Source: Alphaproteobacteria bacterium (GTDB taxonomy: Bacteria > Pseudomonadota > Alphaproteobacteria > Rhizobiales > Beijerinckiaceae). From it: a DNA stretch of 53,246 nt. Below, piece after piece: positions 1-8,284 of the stretch. A program made the translations under genes and the position numbers. Where the stretch lies: NCBI GenBank assembly GCA_016869435.1, contig VGEB01000008.1, positions 1-53,246 on the forward strand. The letters run 5' to 3'. The notes beneath the pieces were generated by a model. That model worked only from the letters and a program-made list of their open reading frames with translations. It was not told where the DNA came from and searched no databases. Every line of letters starts with the position of its first letter. Positions within the stretch are counted from its first letter, which is position 1.

Positions 1-56
1 AGCGCTTCCAGCCGTGCGAACTGAGCATCGGTCAGCCAAAACAAATCGCGAATCAT
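1..56 (-). CDS. IS5-family transposase, N-terminal fragment at window edge
   Basis: Only the first 18 complete codons are in the window. The start MIRDLFWLTDAQ matches the N-terminal DUF4096-type domain of IS5/IS427 transposases, which would insert the element by a DDE mechanism. The catalytic residues lie outside the window. The start is supported by an AGGAGG-like ribosome binding site about 8 bases upstream. Confidence 0.6.
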   Translation of the reverse strand, partial: MIRDLFWLTDAQFARLEA

Positions 57-125
57 GAGCCGCCTCCTGTCGGAAGCAATGAATCACGAACGCCAGCCGT
101 TGAGAACCTTTATGGGTCCGGAGCC
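1..125 (-). mobile_element. Edge of an IS5-family insertion sequence (truncated by the window)
   Basis: The minus strand opens with an ATG at 56-54 and reads MIRDLFWLTDAQFARLEAL to the window edge. This is the usual N-terminus of IS5-family (IS427-group) transposases of the DLFWLTDEQ type. A good ribosome binding site, AGGAGGCGG on the minus strand, lies just upstream. The outer end of the element is probably near 125, where the minus strand starts GGCTCCGGACCCATAAAGG and is preceded by TA, the usual target of this group. That boundary is inferred. Whether the transposase is intact cannot be seen. Confidence 0.6.
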
Positions 126-127
126 TA

Positions 128-241
128 GCGCACTTTCCGATCAGACGGAATCGTCTGATCGATAAGAAATCGCGCCAAATTAACAGGCTGGAGCAAGTTC
201 TAATCGAAAAAGTCGGTCAACTTTTTCGGAACTTGCTCTAG
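128..241. repeat. Composite palindromic intergenic repeat
   Basis: Two inverted repeats lie side by side in a gene-free stretch. The first is GATCAGACG-gaat-CGTCTGATC at 139-160. The second has outer arms GAGCAAGTTC (191-200) and GAACTTGCTC (229-238) and inner arms CGAAAAAGT and ACTTTTTCG around a short loop. Both resemble dispersed REP-like repeats of methylotrophic Rhizobiales. The rest of the gap between the insertion sequence and ychJ (242-433) holds no supportable gene. Confidence 0.65.
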
Positions 242-433
242 CGCAAGCGCGGCGTTTGGGCGACGCCTGATGAAAACAGCTCACAGACAGCGCTCATCCA
301 CACAAGGTTTCGCCAACGCGTTCCGACGCAAAGTTCAACCAACGCTTCGCACGGCGGGAAGCGGTCGTAGCCGTCTTGTCCCGGACCTTGACGACGGAAT
401 CGTCGCCGGGCTTGCCGGAAGCCGGCGCCCCCT

Positions 434-949
434 CTACCCGGCGGCGCCGCAGCACTTCTTAAATTTTTTGCCGGAGCCGCAGGGGCATGGATCATTGCGC
501 CCTGTTTGCTTGCCCTTCACGATGGGCGCATTCTTGCGATTGGCCTCTTCAAGGAAATACCAGCGGCCGTCATGCGCGTCGTGGCGGAACAGCGATCGCT
601 CCCGATGCGCATAGCGTTCGCCTTCGCTGTTGAAATGGGCGACGAACTCGACATAGCCAGATTCATCGCCCGTCAGGCCTTGCTCGGTCGATAGAATCTC
701 AAGTCCGAGCCACTGCGAACTCCGCGACCAATGTGTGATCGCCTTGCGGTCGAAATCGTGACGCGACTCCGGCGCCAGCGACTCGACAAGATATTCGATG
801 TCGCCGACCACGAATGCTGTGTAGCGCGAGCGCATCAGCGCTTCGGCGGTCGGCGCCGGCAGTCGCTGCTCGACATAAGGCGCGCAGCAGGCGGAATAGG
901 CGAGCTGTTGCGATTCCATCGCACGGCAGGGGCAGGTTTGGTCGGTCAT
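434..949 (-). CDS. ychJ: YchJ-family SEC-C motif protein (UPF0225)
   Basis: This 171-residue protein has the YchJ layout: an N-terminal Cys cluster ([17 protein letters not shown]), a central NTF2-like domain with [14 protein letters not shown], and a C-terminal SEC-C zinc motif [17 protein letters not shown] at about residues 151-167. The family has no established reaction. The SEC-C motif binds zinc and, in SecA, contacts SecB and ribosomes. The gene follows fdsD by 27 bases on the same strand and could be cotranscribed with the formate dehydrogenase operon as its last gene. The length is normal for the family. Confidence 0.85.
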   Translation of the reverse strand: MTDQTCPCRAMESQQLAYSACCAPYVEQRLPAPTAEALMRSRYTAFVVGDIEYLVESLAPESRHDFDRKAITHWSRSSQWLGLEILSTEQGLTGDESGYVEFVAHFNSEGERYAHRERSLFRHDAHDGRWYFLEEANRKNAPIVKGKQTGRNDPCPCGSGKKFKKCCGAAG

Positions 950-976
950 CGTTCGGTCGGCCTAGGAAAAATGTGT

Positions 977-1249
977 TCAGCCGTCGGCGCCGCCCTCGCC
1001 GGGGCGCAATCCTGAGGCCGCGGCGCCCGCCCGCTGTCCGAGGCGTTTCACGGCCTCGATCGCAATCGGATCGAGACCTGCGCCGCCATGATCGACATGA
1101 GCGATGATCGCGTCGCGCATGCGCGGGTCCCAAAATTTCCTCAAGTGATCCGTCATGCTTGCAACGCCTTCGGGATGTTTCTGAGCGACGAAAAACTTGC
1201 CGATCTGGTTAGCCATTTTGACGAGCTTATCGACCGAATCATGCGACAT
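977..1249 (-). CDS. fdsD: NAD-dependent formate dehydrogenase, delta subunit
   Basis: This 90-residue protein contains KLVKMANQIGKFFVAQKHPE and HLRKFWDPRMRDAIIAHV, hallmarks of FdsD, the small subunit of soluble molybdenum formate dehydrogenases. In characterised relatives FdsD helps assemble or stabilise the FdsABG complex with its bis-MGD cofactor. It carries no cofactor motif. The start codon overlaps the end of fdhD by 11 bases, so the two are translationally coupled. The tail is rich in Gly and Ala. The position as last fds gene fits the order fdsGBACD. Confidence 0.9.
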   Translation of the reverse strand: MSHDSVDKLVKMANQIGKFFVAQKHPEGVASMTDHLRKFWDPRMRDAIIAHVDHGGAGLDPIAIEAVKRLGQRAGAAASGLRPGEGGADG

Positions 1250-2066
1250 GTGCGGAAACCTGTTCGAGTATGCGTCCCGGATGGGTGAAGATTTCGAAAT
1301 CGCGGCCGCGCATGACAGCCACGAGCGTCATGCCACACGCCTGGGCGTTACGCACGGCGAGCGCGGTCGGCGCGGAGACGGCGGCGATGATCGGCGCGCC
1401 CATGCGCGCAGCCTTTTGCACGAGTTCGACCGAGACGCGGCTCGTCATCAGCACCACGCCCTGCGTCGCGGCGATCGCCTGCCGCGTCAATGCGCCGGCG
1501 AGCTTGTCGAGCGCATTGTGGCGGCCTACGTCCTCGCGCGCGATCAGCGCGCCGGAAACCGGATTCCAGAAAGCTGCGGCGTGAATGGCGCGCGTCTGCT
1601 GATTGTATCTCTGCGCAGCGGGAAGGCGCTCCATCGCCTCGATCAAGGCGTCGGCCTGCACCGATAGCGCGCTATCGAGCGTCGGCAGGCGGCGCGTCGC
1701 CGCCTCGAGACTCTCAATGCCGCAGAGGCCACAGCCTGTCGGTCCCGCCATCGAGCGGCGGCGCTCGGCATAGACTTCCTGGCGTCCGCCCTTGAGCCAG
1801 GCGCGCAGCTCGATGCCCGCGTCGGAGACAATGATCTCGACGTCGCCCGCCTGGTCCGGCGAGTCGATCAGCCCCTCGGTGAGCGCGAAGCCGATGGCGA
1901 AATCTTCCAAATCCGCCGGCGTCGCCATCATCACCGCATGGGTGGATCCGCCGTAGGTGAAGGCGATCGGCGTCTCCTCGGGGATCACGCGAGAAGAGCG
2001 CGCCGTCACATCGTGACGGCGCGCCAGGCAGTCCACCTCAAGAGTCGGCGACGGCGTTTCTGTCAT
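1239..2066 (-). CDS. fdhD: Formate dehydrogenase accessory sulfurtransferase FdhD (FdsC)
   Basis: The 275-residue protein is an FdhD/FdsC-family chaperone that passes sulfur from a cysteine desulfurase to the bis-MGD cofactor before insertion into the catalytic subunit. The conserved swinging-loop motif is present as GPTGCGLCG, with Cys112 and Cys115. Other family signatures are EDFAIGFALTEGLI, EDVGRHNALDKL and SRVSVELVQKAA. An upstream in-frame start at 2192 would extend it into fdsA, but the ATG at 2066 overlaps the fdsA stop as ATGA and gives the normal family length, so I choose it. Confidence 0.93.
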   Translation of the reverse strand: MTETPSPTLEVDCLARRHDVTARSSRVIPEETPIAFTYGGSTHAVMMATPADLEDFAIGFALTEGLIDSPDQAGDVEIIVSDAGIELRAWLKGGRQEVYAERRRSMAGPTGCGLCGIESLEAATRRLPTLDSALSVQADALIEAMERLPAAQRYNQQTRAIHAAAFWNPVSGALIAREDVGRHNALDKLAGALTRQAIAATQGVVLMTSRVSVELVQKAARMGAPIIAAVSAPTALAVRNAQACGMTLVAVMRGRDFEIFTHPGRILEQVSAHVA

Positions 2067-4942
2067 TCCGCCGCGTCGATCGTGCTCGCGATGCGACGGC
2101 TCTGCTCCGTCAGCTCGCGATACTGATGCTGCCAATCGGTCGGCCCGTTCGTGGTCGAGACCTGCACGGCCGTGACCTTGTATTCCGGACAATTGGTCGC
2201 CCAGTCCGAATTGTCGGTCGTGACCACATTGGCCTGAGTGGTCGGATGGTGGAACGTCGTATAGACGACGCCCGGCGCGACCCGTTCGGTGATCTTGGCG
2301 CGCAGCGTCGTTTCGCCGGCGCGGCTCGCGACTTTCACCCAGTCGCCGTCGCGCACGCCGCGATCCTCCGCGTCATGCGGATGAATCTCGAGCACGTCCT
2401 CAGGATGCCACTGGGTGTTCTCGGTGCGCCTGGTCTGCGCGCCGACATTATATTGCGAGAGGATGCGGCCGGTGGTGAGCAGCAGCGGGAAGCGCGGCCC
2501 GACCTTCTCGTCGGTCGGAACATATTCGGTGACAACGAATTTGCCCTTGCCGCGCGCGAAGCCGTTGATGTGCATGATCGGCATGCCGTCAGGCGAGTCG
2601 GCGTTGACCGGCCATTGCAGCGAACCAACTTCTTCGAGACGCTTGAACGAAACGCCGGCGAAGGACGGCGTCAGCCGCGCGATTTCGTCCATAATCTGGC
2701 TGGCGTCAGTGTAGTTCCAATTCAGCCCCAGCCTGTTGGCGAGGAGCTGGGTGACTTCCCAGTCGGCGTAGCCGTTCTTCGGCGACATCACCTTGGTGAC
2801 GCGCTGAATGCGGCGTTCGGCGTTGGTGAATGTGCCGTCCTTCTCGAGGAAGGTCGCGCCCGGCAGGAAGACATGCGCGTAATTCGCCGTCTCGACCAGG
2901 AAGAGATCCTGCACGATGACGATGTCCATATTCGCCAGCGCGCGCGACACATGGCGCGTGTCGGGGTCGGACTGCAGAATGTCCTCGCCCTGGACGTAAA
3001 GTCCCTTGAACGTGCCTTCGATCGCCGCGTCGAACATGTTGGGGATGCGCAAGCCCGGCTCGGGATCGAGGGAAATGCCCCAATCCTTCTCGAACGCCTG
3101 GCGCGCCGCGTCGTTGGAGATGTGGCGATAGCCCGGCAGCTCGTGCGGGAACGAACCCATGTCGCAGGAGCCCTGCACATTGTTCTGACCGCGCAGCGGA
3201 TTCACGCCGACGCCGCGGCGACCGAGATTGCCGGTCGCCATGGCGAGATTGGCGATGCCCATGACCGTGGTGGAGCCTTGCGCATGCTCGGTGACGCCGA
3301 GGCCGTAATAGATCGCGGCGTTGCCGCCGGTGGCGTAGAGCCGAGCCGCGGCGCGCACGTCAGTCGCCGGAACGCCGAGAGTCGCTTCCAGGGCCTCGGG
3401 GCTGTTCGTCGGCAGCGCGACATATGCCGCCCAATCCTGATACTCGTCCCAGTCGCAGCGCGACTTCACGAAATCGAGATTGACGAGATTTTCCGTCACG
3501 ATGACATGCGCCAGCGCCGTGACCATCGCGACATTGGTGCCTGGCTTGAGCGGAAGGTGATAATCCGCCTCGATATGCGGCGAGCGCACGAGGTCGATGC
3601 GGCGCGGATCGATGACGATCAGCTTGGCGCCCTCGCGCAGGCGTTTTTTCATGCGCGAACCGAACACCGGATGCGCGTCGGTCGGGTTGGCGCCCATGAC
3701 CAGAATGACGTCGGCGTCGTCGACCGAATCGAAATCCTGCGTGCCGGCTGACGTGCCGAAGGCTTGCGCCAGTCCATAGCCCGTCGGGGAATGGCAGACG
3801 CGCGCGCAAGTGTCGGTGTTGTTGTTCTTAAAGCCTTGGCGCGCAAACTTCTGAACGAGGTAGCTTTCCTCATTCGTGCAGCGCGACGAGGTGATCACGC
3901 CGACGGCGTTCTTGCCGTATTTCTCTTGCGTGGCTTTGAGCCGATCGACGGCGAAGCCGATCGCTTCGTCCCACGAGACCACACGCCAGGGCTGATCGAT
4001 CGACTCGCGGATCATCGGATTGAGGACGCGATCGCCGTGATGGGCGTAGCCATAGGCGAAGCGGCCCTTGATGCAGCTGTGGCCGTGGTTGGCCTTTCCG
4101 TCCTTCCAGGGGACCATGCGGACGACTTCCTCGCCGCGCATTTCCGCCTTGAAGGTGCAGCCGACGCCGCAATAGGCGCAGGTGGTGACCGCGGAATGTT
4201 CGGGCTGGCCGACTGCGATGACCGATTTTTCGATCAGCGTCGCGGTCGGACACGCCTGCACGCAGGTGCCGCAGGAAACGCATTCCGATTCCATGAAGGC
4301 TTCGTCCATGCCGGGCGAGACGCGCGAGTCGAAGCCGCGGCCGGAAATCGTCAGCGCAAAGGTGCCCTGCACTTCCTCGCAGGCGCGCACGCAGCGGTTG
4401 CAGACGATGCACTTCGAAGGATCGTAGGAGAAATAAGGATTGGATTCGTCCTTCGGCTTCCAATCGAAATTCACGTCGCCATTGTTGCGCGCGAAAACAT
4501 GATTGGCGCCGTCATAGCCGTAGCGCACGTCGCGCAGGCCCACCGCGCCCGCCATATCCTGCAGTTCGCAGTCGCCGTTGGCGGCGCAGGTCAGACAGTC
4601 GAGCGGGTGGTCGGAAATATAGAGCTCCATCACGCCGCGACGGATGGCGGCGAGGCGCGGCGTCTGCGTCTTGACGGAAATGCCCGGCGCGACCGGCGTC
4701 GTGCAGGAGGCCGGCGTGCCGTTGCGGCCCTCGATCTCGATGACGCATAGGCGGCAGGAGCCGAAAGCCTGGATGCTGTCAGTGGCGCAAAGCTTGGGGA
4801 TCTCGGTGCCGATCTCCATCGCTGCGCGCATGATCGACGTGCCTTCCGGCACGGTGACGCTCGTGCCGTCGATGGTCAGCGTAACAAGTTTCTCGGATTT
4901 TGATTCGGGCGTGCCGTAATCGATTTCCTTGATGAGCGTCAT
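2063..4942 (-). CDS. fdsA: NAD-dependent formate dehydrogenase, catalytic alpha subunit
   Basis: This 959-residue protein matches the FdsA family in length and order: an N-terminal 2Fe-2S ferredoxin domain (LCATDSIQAFGSCRLCVIEI), a 4Fe-4S ferredoxin pair (SKCIVCNRCVRACEE and CVSCGTCVQACPT), the CAYCGVGC cluster of the molybdopterin domain, and the bis-MGD oxidoreductase body. The Mo ligand is Cys383 in CARVCHSPTG, so this is a cysteine enzyme, not a selenocysteine one. It oxidises formate to CO2 in the cytoplasm and passes electrons to FdsB and NAD. The ATG at 4942 is chosen over a longer frame to 5032 because it follows fdsB by 10 bases and gives the family length. Confidence 0.96.
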   Translation of the reverse strand: MTLIKEIDYGTPESKSEKLVTLTIDGTSVTVPEGTSIMRAAMEIGTEIPKLCATDSIQAFGSCRLCVIEIEGRNGTPASCTTPVAPGISVKTQTPRLAAIRRGVMELYISDHPLDCLTCAANGDCELQDMAGAVGLRDVRYGYDGANHVFARNNGDVNFDWKPKDESNPYFSYDPSKCIVCNRCVRACEEVQGTFALTISGRGFDSRVSPGMDEAFMESECVSCGTCVQACPTATLIEKSVIAVGQPEHSAVTTCAYCGVGCTFKAEMRGEEVVRMVPWKDGKANHGHSCIKGRFAYGYAHHGDRVLNPMIRESIDQPWRVVSWDEAIGFAVDRLKATQEKYGKNAVGVITSSRCTNEESYLVQKFARQGFKNNNTDTCARVCHSPTGYGLAQAFGTSAGTQDFDSVDDADVILVMGANPTDAHPVFGSRMKKRLREGAKLIVIDPRRIDLVRSPHIEADYHLPLKPGTNVAMVTALAHVIVTENLVNLDFVKSRCDWDEYQDWAAYVALPTNSPEALEATLGVPATDVRAAARLYATGGNAAIYYGLGVTEHAQGSTTVMGIANLAMATGNLGRRGVGVNPLRGQNNVQGSCDMGSFPHELPGYRHISNDAARQAFEKDWGISLDPEPGLRIPNMFDAAIEGTFKGLYVQGEDILQSDPDTRHVSRALANMDIVIVQDLFLVETANYAHVFLPGATFLEKDGTFTNAERRIQRVTKVMSPKNGYADWEVTQLLANRLGLNWNYTDASQIMDEIARLTPSFAGVSFKRLEEVGSLQWPVNADSPDGMPIMHINGFARGKGKFVVTEYVPTDEKVGPRFPLLLTTGRILSQYNVGAQTRRTENTQWHPEDVLEIHPHDAEDRGVRDGDWVKVASRAGETTLRAKITERVAPGVVYTTFHHPTTQANVVTTDNSDWATNCPEYKVTAVQVSTTNGPTDWQHQYRELTEQSRRIASTIDAAE

Positions 4943-4952
4943 GGCGGCTACC

Positions 4953-6503
4953 TCACTCGGCGGCTTCAAGGGCCGGCTTGCGGAAGTCTTCGGGGAAATG
5001 GCGAAGCGCGCTCTCCACTGGATAGGGCGCAAAGCCCCCTAATGCACAGAGCGAGCCAAACTTCATCGTATGGCAGAGATCTTTGAGAAGCTCGATATTC
5101 GCGTCGACGTTCTGGCCGGCGCGAATCTTGTCGATCGTTTCGACGCCGCGCGTCGATCCGAGCCTGCAGGGCGTGCATTTGCCGCAGCTCTCGATGGCGC
5201 AGAACTCCATGCCGAAGCGCGCCATCCAGGACATGTCGACGCTGTCGTCGAAGACGACGAGGCCGCCATGGCCAATCAGACTGTCTTTGGCGGCGAAGGC
5301 CTCATAGTCGAACACCGTGTCGAAGAGCCACGGCGGCAGATAGGCGCCGAGCGGCCCGCCGACCTGCACGGCGCGGACGGGCCGGCCGGAGAGCGTGCCG
5401 CCGCCGATGTCGTTGACGATTTCGCCGAGCGTCAGGCCGAAGGGCACTTCGCATAGTCCGCCATATTTGACGTTGCCGGCGATCTGCAGCGGCATGGTGC
5501 CGCGCGAGCGGCCGACCCCGAGCTCGGCGTAATGCTGCGATCCCTTCTCAAGGATCATCGGCGCCGTCGCCATGGACAGCACATTGTTAACTACCGTCGG
5601 CTTGCCGAAGAGGCCGACATGCGCCGGCAGCGGCGGTTTGGCGCGCACGATGCCGCGCCTGCCTTCGAGACTTTCGAGAAGCGAGGTTTCCTCGCCGCAG
5701 ACATAGGCCCCCGCGCCGATGCGCAGCTCGATGTCGAAAGCGAAGCCCGACCCTCGGACATTGGTCCCGAGCCAGCCAGCCTCGCGCGCGACCTCGATCG
5801 CCTTTCCGAAGACCACCGCCGCCTGCGGATATTCCGACCGCAGATAGACGTAGCCCTTCGAGCCATTGATCGCATAGCCGCAAATGATCATGCCTTCGAT
5901 CAGCGAGAGCGGATCGCCTTCCATGATCATGCGGTCGGCGAAAGCGCCGCTGTCGCCCTCGTCGGCGTTGACGACGACGTAGCGGCGGTCAGCGGGCGCG
6001 TCGGCGACCGTCTTCCATTTGATTCCGGTTGGGAAGCCGGCGCCGCCGCGGCCGCGCAGGCCGGACTTCGTGACTTCCTCGATCGTCGCCGCCGGACCGA
6101 TCTGAAAGGCGCGCGCGAGGCCGGCGCCGCCGCCATGCGCCTCATATTCGTCCATCGACAGCGGGTCAATGACGCCGCAGCGCGCGAAGGTGACTCGGTT
6201 CTGCCGCGTCATCCAGGGATGGTCGTCGACCTTGCCGATCGAGAGCCGATGCGCGCCGCCGGAAAGGAAGCCGGCGTCGAACAGCGACGCGACGTCCTTG
6301 ACCTTGGCCGGCCCATAACCGACACGGCCCGCGGGAGTCTCCACCTCGATCAGGGGTTCGAGCCAGAGCATTCCACGCGAGCCGTTTCTGACGATCTCGA
6401 TATTTTCGCCGCGGGCGGCGGCTTCTTTCGTGACGGCGGCGGCCAGTCTGTCGGCGCCCATCGCGACGGCGGCCATATCGAGCGGGATGTAAACCTTCGT
6501 CAT
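4953..6503 (-). CDS. fdsB: NAD-dependent formate dehydrogenase, beta (diaphorase) subunit
   Basis: This 516-residue NuoF-like subunit holds FMN and a 4Fe-4S cluster and reduces NAD with electrons from FdsA. Visible motifs are the glycine-rich nucleotide-binding segment GRGGAGFPTGIKW, the FMN region NADEGDSGAFADR, GAGAYVCGEETSLL, and the cluster motif ESCGKCTPCR with a later SLCALGG. The first 120 residues form the thioredoxin-like N-terminal domain usual for FdsB. The start codon shares one base with the fdsG stop (TGATG), so the two are coupled. Confidence 0.95.
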   Translation of the reverse strand: MTKVYIPLDMAAVAMGADRLAAAVTKEAAARGENIEIVRNGSRGMLWLEPLIEVETPAGRVGYGPAKVKDVASLFDAGFLSGGAHRLSIGKVDDHPWMTRQNRVTFARCGVIDPLSMDEYEAHGGGAGLARAFQIGPAATIEEVTKSGLRGRGGAGFPTGIKWKTVADAPADRRYVVVNADEGDSGAFADRMIMEGDPLSLIEGMIICGYAINGSKGYVYLRSEYPQAAVVFGKAIEVAREAGWLGTNVRGSGFAFDIELRIGAGAYVCGEETSLLESLEGRRGIVRAKPPLPAHVGLFGKPTVVNNVLSMATAPMILEKGSQHYAELGVGRSRGTMPLQIAGNVKYGGLCEVPFGLTLGEIVNDIGGGTLSGRPVRAVQVGGPLGAYLPPWLFDTVFDYEAFAAKDSLIGHGGLVVFDDSVDMSWMARFGMEFCAIESCGKCTPCRLGSTRGVETIDKIRAGQNVDANIELLKDLCHTMKFGSLCALGGFAPYPVESALRHFPEDFRKPALEAAE

Positions 6504-6976
6504 CAGTCCCGGGCCTCCGCCGCGATTTCGTCGAGCTTTTCAGCGTCGACGCGCCCGATCGGCTCGCCGTCATAGAGCGCTGACGGACTATGCGCGCACA
6601 GGCCCAGGCAATAGATCGGCTCGACCGTCAGGGCGCCGTCCGGCGTCGTTCCCCCCCAGTCGAGCTTCAACTTGTCGAGGAACGCCCGCGCCTGCTTCTC
6701 CGCGCCCATGGATTGGCATGATTCCGCGCGGCAGATCTTCAGGGTGTGGCGGCCGTGCGGCGCGCGGTGAAAGTCGTGATAAAAGGTGACGACGCCATGC
6801 ATTTCGGCGCGCGAAATATTGAGCGCCTCGGCCATTTGCTTGACGGCCGCGTCCGGCACATATCCGAATTCTTCCTGGAGCGCGTGCAGAATCGGCATCG
6901 CGGGTCCCTCAAGACCCATGTGGGCGGCGATGATCTCCCGCGCGCGCTCGTCGCTATACTGACCAGCGCCAGACAT
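6503..6976 (-). CDS. fdsG: NAD-dependent formate dehydrogenase, gamma (2Fe-2S) subunit
   Basis: This 157-residue protein is a NuoE-like thioredoxin-fold ferredoxin. The four cysteines that bind its 2Fe-2S cluster are in ICRAESCQS and YCLGLCAHSPS. It starts the operon fdsG-fdsB-fdsA-fdhD-fdsD. I take the ATG at 6976 because AAAGGGA lies about 6 bases upstream on the minus strand and MSGAGQYSDERAREII begins the conserved helical domain. The longer frame to 7114 would run through the promoter and the operator-like palindrome. Confidence 0.94.
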   Translation of the reverse strand: MSGAGQYSDERAREIIAAHMGLEGPAMPILHALQEEFGYVPDAAVKQMAEALNISRAEMHGVVTFYHDFHRAPHGRHTLKICRAESCQSMGAEKQARAFLDKLKLDWGGTTPDGALTVEPIYCLGLCAHSPSALYDGEPIGRVDAEKLDEIAAEARD

Positions 6977-7103
6977 TTCGTCCCTTTCAGTCCAGGGCGT
7001 TGCGCTAAACAGGCCGCCCCTTTTTAGATTAGTTCCGAGGACAGTGCCGGAAATCCAAGGCGCGATCAATAGCGACCCTTCGTCATGCGATAGGGCAAAC
7101 CTA
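6977..7103 (-). promoter_or_regulatory. fds operon promoter region
   Basis: This 127-base gap between the lysR stop and the fdsG start is the only intergenic space upstream of the fds genes, so the main operon promoter should lie here. I see no confident -35/-10 pair. The stretch GCCCCTTTTTAGAT at 7016-7029 (plus strand) has a close partner, GCCCCTTTTTCTAGAT, upstream of lysR around 8064-8079, which may be a shared control element. Confidence 0.5.
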
Positions 7104-7105
7104 TC
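7089..7105. promoter_or_regulatory. Putative LysR-type operator upstream of fdsG
   Basis: A perfect palindrome GATAGG-GCAAA-CCTATC sits at the lysR/fdsG junction and overlaps the lysR stop codon. Its ATAG-N7-CTAT core is of the OxyR/LysR type (T-N11-A rule). It lies 113 bases upstream of the fdsG start codon, a plausible activator position. The regulator is presumed to be the adjacent LysR protein; this is inference. Confidence 0.6.
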
Positions 7106-8003
7106 AATCGCCAAGCGTTTGGCTTTCCGCGAGCTTCTTCGCCTCGGAGACCAACGCCGCGACGAGCGGGATCACCGGCTCGCGCTGCGGCGCCACAAGG
7201 CCGATTTCGTGCACCGCCTCAGGCTCGACGATGGGAATCGACCGCAAGGGCGCGGCCACATCGAGCGTCTTGGCGAGCTTCTCAGGCAACACGGTCGCCC
7301 ATCGCCCCGATTTCACATGATCAAAGAGCAGAATGACGCTATTTGATTCCAGAGCCGGCACGGGCTCGGCGCCGCCCTTGCGAATGAGCTGCTCGACGAT
7401 GCGGCGGTTCTGCATGTCTGGCGTCAGCAGACAGAGGTCGATGCGGCCGACCTCCGCCCACGTCACCCGTTCCCGGTCGCCGAGCGGCTTGTCCGCGAAG
7501 GTTAGGAGTCGATAGCGCTCCGAGCAGAGCGGCACTGTGCGCACGCGGCCAAGCGGCTCGTTGTCGAGATAAGTAATGCCCGCGTCGATCTCCAGATTGT
7601 CGAGCATCGTCAGCACTTCGCTCGACGATGCGGAAATCACCGAAAAACGCACGCCGGGGTGCTTCTCGCGATAGGGCGCGGTCAACGCCGAGACGATGCC
7701 AAGCGCCGTCGGTATGACCGCAATCTTCAACTGGCCGGCAAGGCCTTCCTTGAGCGTACGAACTTCCTGGCGCATGGCCCGCGCGTCGCCGACGATGCGC
7801 TTCGCCCATTCGAGCACCCGCTCGCCTTCGGCGGTGAGGCCGTGAAAGCGCGACGAACGGTTGACGAGCAACACGCCGAGCGAATCTTCGAGCTGCTTGA
7901 CGCCGGCCGAAAGCGTGGGCTGAGTGACGCCGCAAATCTCCGCAGCGCGCGAAAAGCTTTTCTCTTTTGCGACGGCGATCAGGAATTCAAGCTTTTCGAT
8001 CAC
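7104..8003 (-). CDS. LysR-family transcriptional regulator of the fds operon
   Basis: The 299-residue protein has an N-terminal winged helix-turn-helix (SFSRAAEICGVTQPTLSAGVKQLE, residues 17-40) and a C-terminal periplasmic-binding-like effector domain from about residue 90. It ends 127 bases upstream of fdsG on the same strand, the arrangement found for FdsR-type regulators of formate dehydrogenase operons. It probably binds the palindrome at its own stop codon and responds to formate or redox state; the ligand is unknown. Translation would begin at a GTG (8003), which aligns with the normal LysR N-terminus MIEKLEFL. Confidence 0.88.
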   Translation of the reverse strand: MIEKLEFLIAVAKEKSFSRAAEICGVTQPTLSAGVKQLEDSLGVLLVNRSSRFHGLTAEGERVLEWAKRIVGDARAMRQEVRTLKEGLAGQLKIAVIPTALGIVSALTAPYREKHPGVRFSVISASSSEVLTMLDNLEIDAGITYLDNEPLGRVRTVPLCSERYRLLTFADKPLGDRERVTWAEVGRIDLCLLTPDMQNRRIVEQLIRKGGAEPVPALESNSVILLFDHVKSGRWATVLPEKLAKTLDVAAPLRSIPIVEPEAVHEIGLVAPQREPVIPLVAALVSEAKKLAESQTLGD

Positions 8004-8284
8004 GAGCGGAGTCCATGGGCGCGCGGACCCGCAAAGACTCGCCCCAGCGGACCCGGGCGCCCCGCCCCTTTTTCTAGATCAGGCAGGCGTCGCTGGCGCT
8101 TCTGCAGCTCGCACGAACTTCAGATTAGCATATCCGCCGCCGCCGCGCCGAAATTTTAAAGGAATTCCAATCGGCGACTCGCGGGCAATTTGCCCGACTG
8201 TCGACGAAAGTCTCGGCGCGCATTGGACCTCCCGTCAATTCCTGCTCTACTGCGCGGCGAGTCTTCGCGCTGGAGAATGCGCCG
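8004..8284. promoter_or_regulatory. Divergent control region between lysR and the sensor kinase gene
   Basis: This 281-base gap separates the minus-strand lysR from the plus-strand histidine kinase gene and must hold both promoters. An inverted repeat CGGGCA-att-TGCCCG lies at 8182-8196, about 90 bases before the kinase start, and is a possible operator for the adjacent response regulator. A CCCCTTTTTCTAGAT stretch near 8065-8079 resembles one in front of fdsG. No gene is visible here. Confidence 0.45.

Noticed and set aside
2126-3751. 541-codon open frame on the plus strand
   Set aside because: It is antisense to fdsA, which has complete family motifs; long antisense frames are expected in GC-rich coding DNA.
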